Source: Methanobrevibacter sp. (GTDB lineage Archaea; Methanobacteriota; Methanobacteria; Methanobacteriales; Methanobacteriaceae). Taken from it: a stretch of 9,529 nucleotides of DNA. Below the pieces are notes generated by a model that saw only the letters and a list, made by a program, of their open reading frames with translations, was not told the origin of the DNA and made no database searches. Positions 5,021-9,529 of this stretch are shown here, piece by piece. The position numbers and the translations under genes were made by a program. Location of the stretch: assembly GCA_016838945.1 (NCBI GenBank), contig JADLKP010000070.1, positions 1 to 9,529 on the forward strand, written 5' to 3'. Position 1 is the first letter of the stretch. Every line of letters begins with the position of its first letter.

Positions 5021-8000
5021 TTGAAGAATACAAAAAAGATAGGTGTATTTATTTCACTCCTTCTTATTTCAATAATTGCTCTTGGCGCAGTCAGTGCAGC
5101 TGATGATGTAACTGTGGATGATGCTGATGTGGCAGCTGTTGAAGAAGTAGTGGTGGATGATGCACCGGCAACTAATGAAATTATAGATGATTCTGATAGT
5201 GAGGATTTACAAAGTGCATCAGACACTATGGATGATGTGGTTGCTGATGATGTAAGTCCTAAAGACGTTTTGAAAGCTGAAGCATTAGGAGCTGAACCTG
5301 ACGGTTCCTTTGATGACTTAACTGATATAATTGCTGCAGCCCCTACTGGATCTACTGTCACCTTGGATAGGAACTATGTCTACTCCTCTGGTGATGATAC
5401 TGCGGGAGTCTGGATAGAAAAAGCAATTACCATTGATGGTGCTGGATTCACCATTGACGGTAAGAATGCTGCCAGACCTCTTAGAATTGCTACCAATGGT
5501 GCTGTAACATTAAAGAACTTGAACTTTGTAAATGGTGTTGCACCAAACACTGGCGGTCTTTTCAGCACCCAATATCGTGGTGGTGCTATTCTCTGTACTG
5601 GAGGCACTACATTAACCATTACCAACTGTACTTTTGAGAACAACCGTGCAGGTAATGTCAATGATGGAAATTCTGCAGGTGGTGCTATTTACATCGGATC
5701 CGGTAGAATGACAGTAACCCAATCTGAGTTCTATAACAACCGTGCATACAATGGTGGTGCAATCTACCAACCTCAAAACCCAACCGTAACCGTTAAAGGT
5801 TGTGCGATTGTTAACAACACCGCTACCGGCCGCGGTAACTTCTCATACTTGGCTACCGGCGCTGACCAAAGATTCGATTACAGTGAAAACTGGTGGGGAG
5901 ACAACTATGGTCCTGCATTCAATGTATACAGTGAAAGAGCTGATGCATACTTGCCTCGTTACGATTACTACATTGCAACTGAGATCTTGACCAGCCCTAT
6001 TACCATTGAAGTTAATATGGTATTGGACAGTGGAAACGCTCCTACTGTTCCATTGGAATCACGTCATGCAATCGTAACCAATGATGCTGATACCTGTAAC
6101 ACTACCGACGGATACGTTCCTGAAGCATTCACCATTGAATTCACTACCAGTAACGATGCATACATCAATGTTACCATCGATAACCAATACTTGATCTTAA
6201 AAGTGTTTGCTGGTGAAAACAAGAAAAACATCACATTATCAGTGGAAACTGCAGATGTTACCTTACCTGATCAACCTGTTGTAACCCTTAGATCTGATGT
6301 TGATGGTATCTTCAACCTCACCTTAGGTGATGAAGTATATGAAGTAAATGTTGTAGATGGTGTAGGTGTATTTGACTTCGCTCAAGAAGGCATATTCGTG
6401 GATGTAGGTAAATACACTATCATTGCATCCCTTGTAGATGACCCTGTTTACAAAACCATTTTCAGAACTGCTGAATTTGAAGTCAAAAAATACTTAAACG
6501 AATTGACCATTGAAGCTGATAAGGAATCATACACATTCGGTGACAATGTAACAATCACTCCTACCTTCACTCCTGAAGGACCTACCGGTACCATCACTTA
6601 CTTTGTAGATGGAGCTACCGCTGGAACTGAATTGGCTGTAGATGAAGACCTCGTTTTATCAGGATTAGCTGCTGGTGAACACAGTGTTGTAGCTAAATAC
6701 GGTGGAGATGGAAAATACGGTGAATCAACTTCCAACAATTTAACCTTCACTATAGCAAAAGCTGCTTTAGAAATTAGCGTTGCAGATGTAACTGTAAACT
6801 ATCCTAACAAAGGTACTGTTAATGTAACTGCCAATGTAGATGGAAAATACAACATCACAGTAAATGACAAAGATTATGAAGTGACCGTTGTTGACGGTGT
6901 AGGAACATTTGATGTAACCGAAGAATTGGCTGTAGGCGAATATGACATCGAATGGGATATTGCAGAAAGTGAAAACTACACTGCAGCAAGCGGCAGTGCA
7001 ACATACAAAGTTGACAAAACCGCTCCTGATTTCGCTCTTGATGGTGACAAGACCATTGACTATGGTGAAGCTAATACAATCACTCCTTCAATCAATGAAG
7101 GTGCTAAAGGAACCATCACTTACACTCTCAACGGTGATGTTGTTGGCACATATGGTGTAGCTGACGAAGTAGAGCTTATAGACCTTGATGCTGGACATTA
7201 CACTGTTGTTGCTACTTACTCCGGTGACAGCAATTATGCTTCCGCTGAAGCTAGCTTCGAATTTGACGTATTGCCAATTGATGTAATTGTAACTGTAGAA
7301 ACTGCAGATGTCGCTTATCCTAACACTGGTTCTGTTAACTTAACTGCATATGCTCCGGGTACCTACACCATTAAGATCGGAGATAAGACCTACACTGCAG
7401 AAATTACTGAAGAAGGACAAAAAGTGGCTGTTGCTATTGATGATGTATTTGCTGTAGGCAAATATCCTATTGCCGTAACCGCTCCTGCTCATGACAATTA
7501 TAAAGCAGTTGAAGTTGAAGATGCTGCAATCTACACTGTAACCAAAGCACAAGCTAAAATGACCATTACATATGATGCTGCAGCTGATGAGTTCACCGTT
7601 ACCCTTGATGGTGTGGATGAAAAATTATCTGAATCCTATCATATCTTAATTGACTCTGAAGATGCTGGTGAAGGTGCAACTGAAGATGGTGTTGACACAT
7701 TTGATATCCCATATCCTGGTGCTGGTAAGCACAGTGCATTTGTGATCTTTGACGGAAATGAAAATTACTTAGGAGCTTACGCTCAAACCAGTTTCGATCT
7801 TCCTAAATTAGACACTGCTGTTGTAACTGTAGATGCTCCTGACATTAAAGAAGGTGAAAATGCTACCATCACTGTCACTGTTAAAGATGGTGAGAAAGGA
7901 TTAACCGGTGTAGTGACTGTAACTCTTGATGATACTGATTATGCATTAGATGTTGTTGATGGTGTAGGTGTACTTACCGTACAAAACTTAGTTTCCAAAA

Positions 8001-9232
8001 ACTCCCCTGCAGAAAACAACACCACCTATGACATTGAAGCTAAATTCAATGGTAATGATGAGTATGAACCTGCAAAAGGTACTGGCACACAATTAGTACA
8101 AGATTGGAACCCAGTCATCATCGTTATTTCCAGTGCTGGTGAAACTGCTGTTGCTACTTTAGTTGACACTGACTTAAACAACATCACTGGTAAAGTAAAT
8201 GTAACCATTGATGATGGAGAAGCTAAAGAGTATGATTGTATTGACGGTAAAGTAGACATCACTGAGATTACTGAAGGTACGCACGATGTTACTGTAAGTT
8301 TCCCTGGTGATGAAACCCACCCAGCTGCAGCTGAAACCGCTACTGTGGAAATCGGTAAGAAATTGATTCCTGTCAATTTGGTCTTAAGCTTAGCTGACAT
8401 TACATACACTCAAAATGCTGAAGCTGTTGTATTCTTAACCGCAACTGATGATTTAGGTAGAATCATCAAATTAGACGGTACCGTAAAAGTAACCATCGGT
8501 AACCAAGTCAAAGATGTAACCGTCACTGGTGGTGAAGGAAAAATGACATTCTCTGGATTAAATGCTAACAGTTATAATGCTATTGCTGAGTTTGAAAGTG
8601 ATGGAACCTATGATTACGGTATGGCAACATGCCCACTTATCGTCAAACAGATGAAGACCAGAATTATAGCTAACAATATGACCACTACTGCTATCAATGT
8701 CAGTGATGATGGACGTATCGGTAAATGGTTGACAATTACTTTGGTTGATGCTAACGGTAAAGCAATGGCTAATAAGAAGATTGCATTCGGTTTTAACGCA
8801 AAGGTATATAACAAAACCACTGATGCTAACGGTAAGGCTTCCTTGCAGATTAACCTCCAAAAAGCTGGAGACTACACATTTGCAATCAGTTATTTAGGTG
8901 ATAACAACTATGAAGGAGCATTTGAGGTTGTCAAGATCACTGTCAACAAGCAAAAAGCTTCAATGACCGCTTCCGGTGCTACTTATAAGGCAAGTGCAAA
9001 GACCAAGACTTTAACTGCTACCTTGAAAGACGTCGCAGGAAACCCAATGCCAGAGAAAAAGGTCACATTCACCGTAAACGGTAAAACCTACTCTGCTATT
9101 ACCGATTCCAAGGGTGTCGCTAAGGTCAATGTAAGTCTTACTAAGGCTGGATCCTATTCAGTTGAAGTAAAATTCGCTGGTACTGCTACCTACGAGGCAC
9201 TTACCAGAAAAGTAACCTTGAAACTTACCTAA
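5021..9232 (+). CDS. Large secreted adhesin-like protein: beta-helix plus Ig-like repeats
   Basis: A 1403-residue exported surface protein of the Methanobrevibacter adhesin-like (ALP) type. Residues 1-26 are a signal peptide (KK, then a hydrophobic core, then AVSA). Residues 28-80 form an acidic linker with 20 D/E and no K/R. From about 95 to 300 lies a right-handed beta-helix region (GGAIL, NCTFENN, GGAIYIGSG, NGGAIY turns) ending in NWWGDNYGP at 290-298, a hallmark of these proteins. From about 408 to the end are roughly 11 Ig-like domains of 80-100 residues. Those from 408 to 840 alternate two types, and the last two (about 1209-1403) resemble Big_1 domains and are lysine-rich. There are about 22 N-glycosylation sequons and only six cysteines. 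No C-terminal membrane helix, sortase signal or recognisable pseudomurein-binding repeat is seen. ALPs are thought to mediate attachment to partner microbes or host; the ligand here is unknown. Expression probably starts at the TATA box at 4714. Confidence 0.9.
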   Translation: MKNTKKIGVFISLLLISIIALGAVSAADDVTVDDADVAAVEEVVVDDAPATNEIIDDSDSEDLQSASDTMDDVVADDVSPKDVLKAEALGAEPDGSFDDLTDIIAAAPTGSTVTLDRNYVYSSGDDTAGVWIEKAITIDGAGFTIDGKNAARPLRIATNGAVTLKNLNFVNGVAPNTGGLFSTQYRGGAILCTGGTTLTITNCTFENNRAGNVNDGNSAGGAIYIGSGRMTVTQSEFYNNRAYNGGAIYQPQNPTVTVKGCAIVNNTATGRGNFSYLATGADQRFDYSENWWGDNYGPAFNVYSERADAYLPRYDYYIATEILTSPITIEVNMVLDSGNAPTVPLESRHAIVTNDADTCNTTDGYVPEAFTIEFTTSNDAYINVTIDNQYLILKVFAGENKKNITLSVETADVTLPDQPVVTLRSDVDGIFNLTLGDEVYEVNVVDGVGVFDFAQEGIFVDVGKYTIIASLVDDPVYKTIFRTAEFEVKKYLNELTIEADKESYTFGDNVTITPTFTPEGPTGTITYFVDGATAGTELAVDEDLVLSGLAAGEHSVVAKYGGDGKYGESTSNNLTFTIAKAALEISVADVTVNYPNKGTVNVTANVDGKYNITVNDKDYEVTVVDGVGTFDVTEELAVGEYDIEWDIAESENYTAASGSATYKVDKTAPDFALDGDKTIDYGEANTITPSINEGAKGTITYTLNGDVVGTYGVADEVELIDLDAGHYTVVATYSGDSNYASAEASFEFDVLPIDVIVTVETADVAYPNTGSVNLTAYAPGTYTIKIGDKTYTAEITEEGQKVAVAIDDVFAVGKYPIAVTAPAHDNYKAVEVEDAAIYTVTKAQAKMTITYDAAADEFTVTLDGVDEKLSESYHILIDSEDAGEGATEDGVDTFDIPYPGAGKHSAFVIFDGNENYLGAYAQTSFDLPKLDTAVVTVDAPDIKEGENATITVTVKDGEKGLTGVVTVTLDDTDYALDVVDGVGVLTVQNLVSKNSPAENNTTYDIEAKFNGNDEYEPAKGTGTQLVQDWNPVIIVISSAGETAVATLVDTDLNNITGKVNVTIDDGEAKEYDCIDGKVDITEITEGTHDVTVSFPGDETHPAAAETATVEIGKKLIPVNLVLSLADITYTQNAEAVVFLTATDDLGRIIKLDGTVKVTIGNQVKDVTVTGGEGKMTFSGLNANSYNAIAEFESDGTYDYGMATCPLIVKQMKTRIIANNMTTTAINVSDDGRIGKWLTITLVDANGKAMANKKIAFGFNAKVYNKTTDANGKASLQINLQKAGDYTFAISYLGDNNYEGAFEVVKITVNKQKASMTASGATYKASAKTKTLTATLKDVAGNPMPEKKVTFTVNGKTYSAITDSKGVAKVNVSLTKAGSYSVEVKFAGTATYEALTRKVTLKLT

Positions 9233-9266
9233 AAACACAGGGAAAAAAGAAAATTTTTAATTAAAA

Positions 9267-9311
9267 GAAAATTGATAGTTTTTTAACTATTGATTTTCAA
9301 CTATTTTTTTT
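9267..9311 (+). terminator. Terminator hairpin of the adhesin gene
   Basis: Positions 9267-9280 pair with 9285-9298 as a 14-bp stem without mismatches (two G-U wobbles) around a TTTT loop. A run of eight T follows at 9304-9311, with T7 at 9317-9323. It lies 34 nt after the stop codon. The wobbles mean it is a better RNA stem than DNA palindrome. Confidence 0.7.
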
Positions 9312-9312
9312 C

Positions 9313-9394
9313 AAACTTTTTTTAATATTGCATAGAATAATTTTTAATTCTTAAAACTTTTTTTACATTTTGTATAAAATAATTTTTAATTATT
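9313..9394. repeat. Tandem 41-nt repeat downstream of the adhesin gene
   Basis: Copy 1 (9313-9353) and copy 2 (9354-9394) both start AAACTTTTTTTA and share ATAATTTTTAATT near their ends. Between these they align with one gap and a few changes. A loose third T/A-rich partial follows. Most likely a local duplication of terminator-region sequence. Confidence 0.55.
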
Positions 9395-9422
9395 TTACAT
9401 TTTTTCATAATTTTTCATTTTT

Positions 9423-9442
9423 ATGCAAGTAGTCACTTGCAT
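9423..9442. promoter_or_regulatory. Inverted repeat ATGCAAGT-AGTC-ACTTGCAT
   Basis: A perfect 8-bp inverted repeat with a 4-nt spacer. Its core half-site GCAAGT/ACTTGC is the same as in the palindrome at 4558-4575 before the adhesin gene, but there the halves abut. It may be an operator for a following gene outside the window. No T run follows directly, so a terminator is less likely. Confidence 0.45.
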
Positions 9443-9529
9443 TTCATTTAGATATATGAATAATGTTCAATTATAAAATCTAATAGTTCCTTTTTGTTGC
9501 TTTTTTTAAAATAAGTTGAATATAACATC

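Larger units (their letters stand above)
9233..9529. other. Gene-free region after the adhesin gene
   Basis: This 297-bp stretch holds a terminator hairpin, a 41-nt tandem repeat and a palindrome, annotated separately. No open frame with a ribosome binding site is seen on either strand. The part from about 9420 to the end, with GATATATGAATAATG, could be the upstream region of a gene beyond the window. Confidence 0.5.

Noticed and set aside
4951..5361. 136-codon minus-strand ORF rich in Ser, Thr and Ala
   Set aside because: It is the antisense shadow of the acidic, GAT/GCT-rich start of the adhesin gene, and its composition follows from that. No ribosome binding site or family resemblance.
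8026..8409. 127-codon minus-strand ORF
   Set aside because: Lies wholly antisense to the Ig-like part of the adhesin gene, low-complexity composition and no recognisable domain.

Overview
The window looks like a methanogenic archaeon of the order Methanobacteriales, most likely Methanobrevibacter. The DNA is AT-rich with long poly-T intergenic tracts, archaeal TATA-type boxes and GGAG/GGTG ribosome binding sites. Two Mur-ligase-family proteins of the kind used for pseudomurein, and a large secreted adhesin-like protein (beta-helix, NWWGxNxGP motif, Ig-like repeats), are typical of rumen and gut Methanobrevibacter. The genus is inferred from protein style; no marker gene is present. All five supported genes lie on the + strand.

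Layout. 1-252: T-rich, gene-free DNA with a 33-bp direct repeat and a set of AACAG elements leading into a toxin-antitoxin pair. 253-890: vapBC-type operon (AbrB-fold antitoxin, PIN-domain toxin, 4-nt overlap). 891-1086: AT-rich promoter/leader with an imperfect inverted repeat. 1087-2583: divergent MurD-like Mur ligase. 2584-2706: GC-rich hairpin and poly-T tracts. 2707-4356: second Mur ligase with a MurT-like Cys-rich (probable zinc) insertion. 4357-5020: 664-bp gene-free region with poly-T terminator tracts, four palindromes, a good TATA box and a leader of about 275 nt with three consecutive hairpins, the last followed by a U tract. 5021-9232: 1403-residue adhesin-like protein starting at TTG. 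9233-9529: terminator hairpin, a 41-nt tandem repeat and a palindrome sharing its half-site with the one upstream of the adhesin gene.

How it fits together. The two ligases probably act in the cytoplasm on the peptide of a cell-wall precursor such as pseudomurein. The adhesin is exported and would sit on that wall, so the right-hand 8.4 kb has a cell-envelope theme. The toxin-antitoxin pair looks independent. The most interesting unexplained parts are non-coding: the structured adhesin leader with a terminator-like element before the start codon, and the GCAAGT/ACTTGC palindrome on both sides of the adhesin gene. The most interesting protein points are the loss of Mur domain-3 signature residues in the first ligase and the MurT-like metal site in the second.
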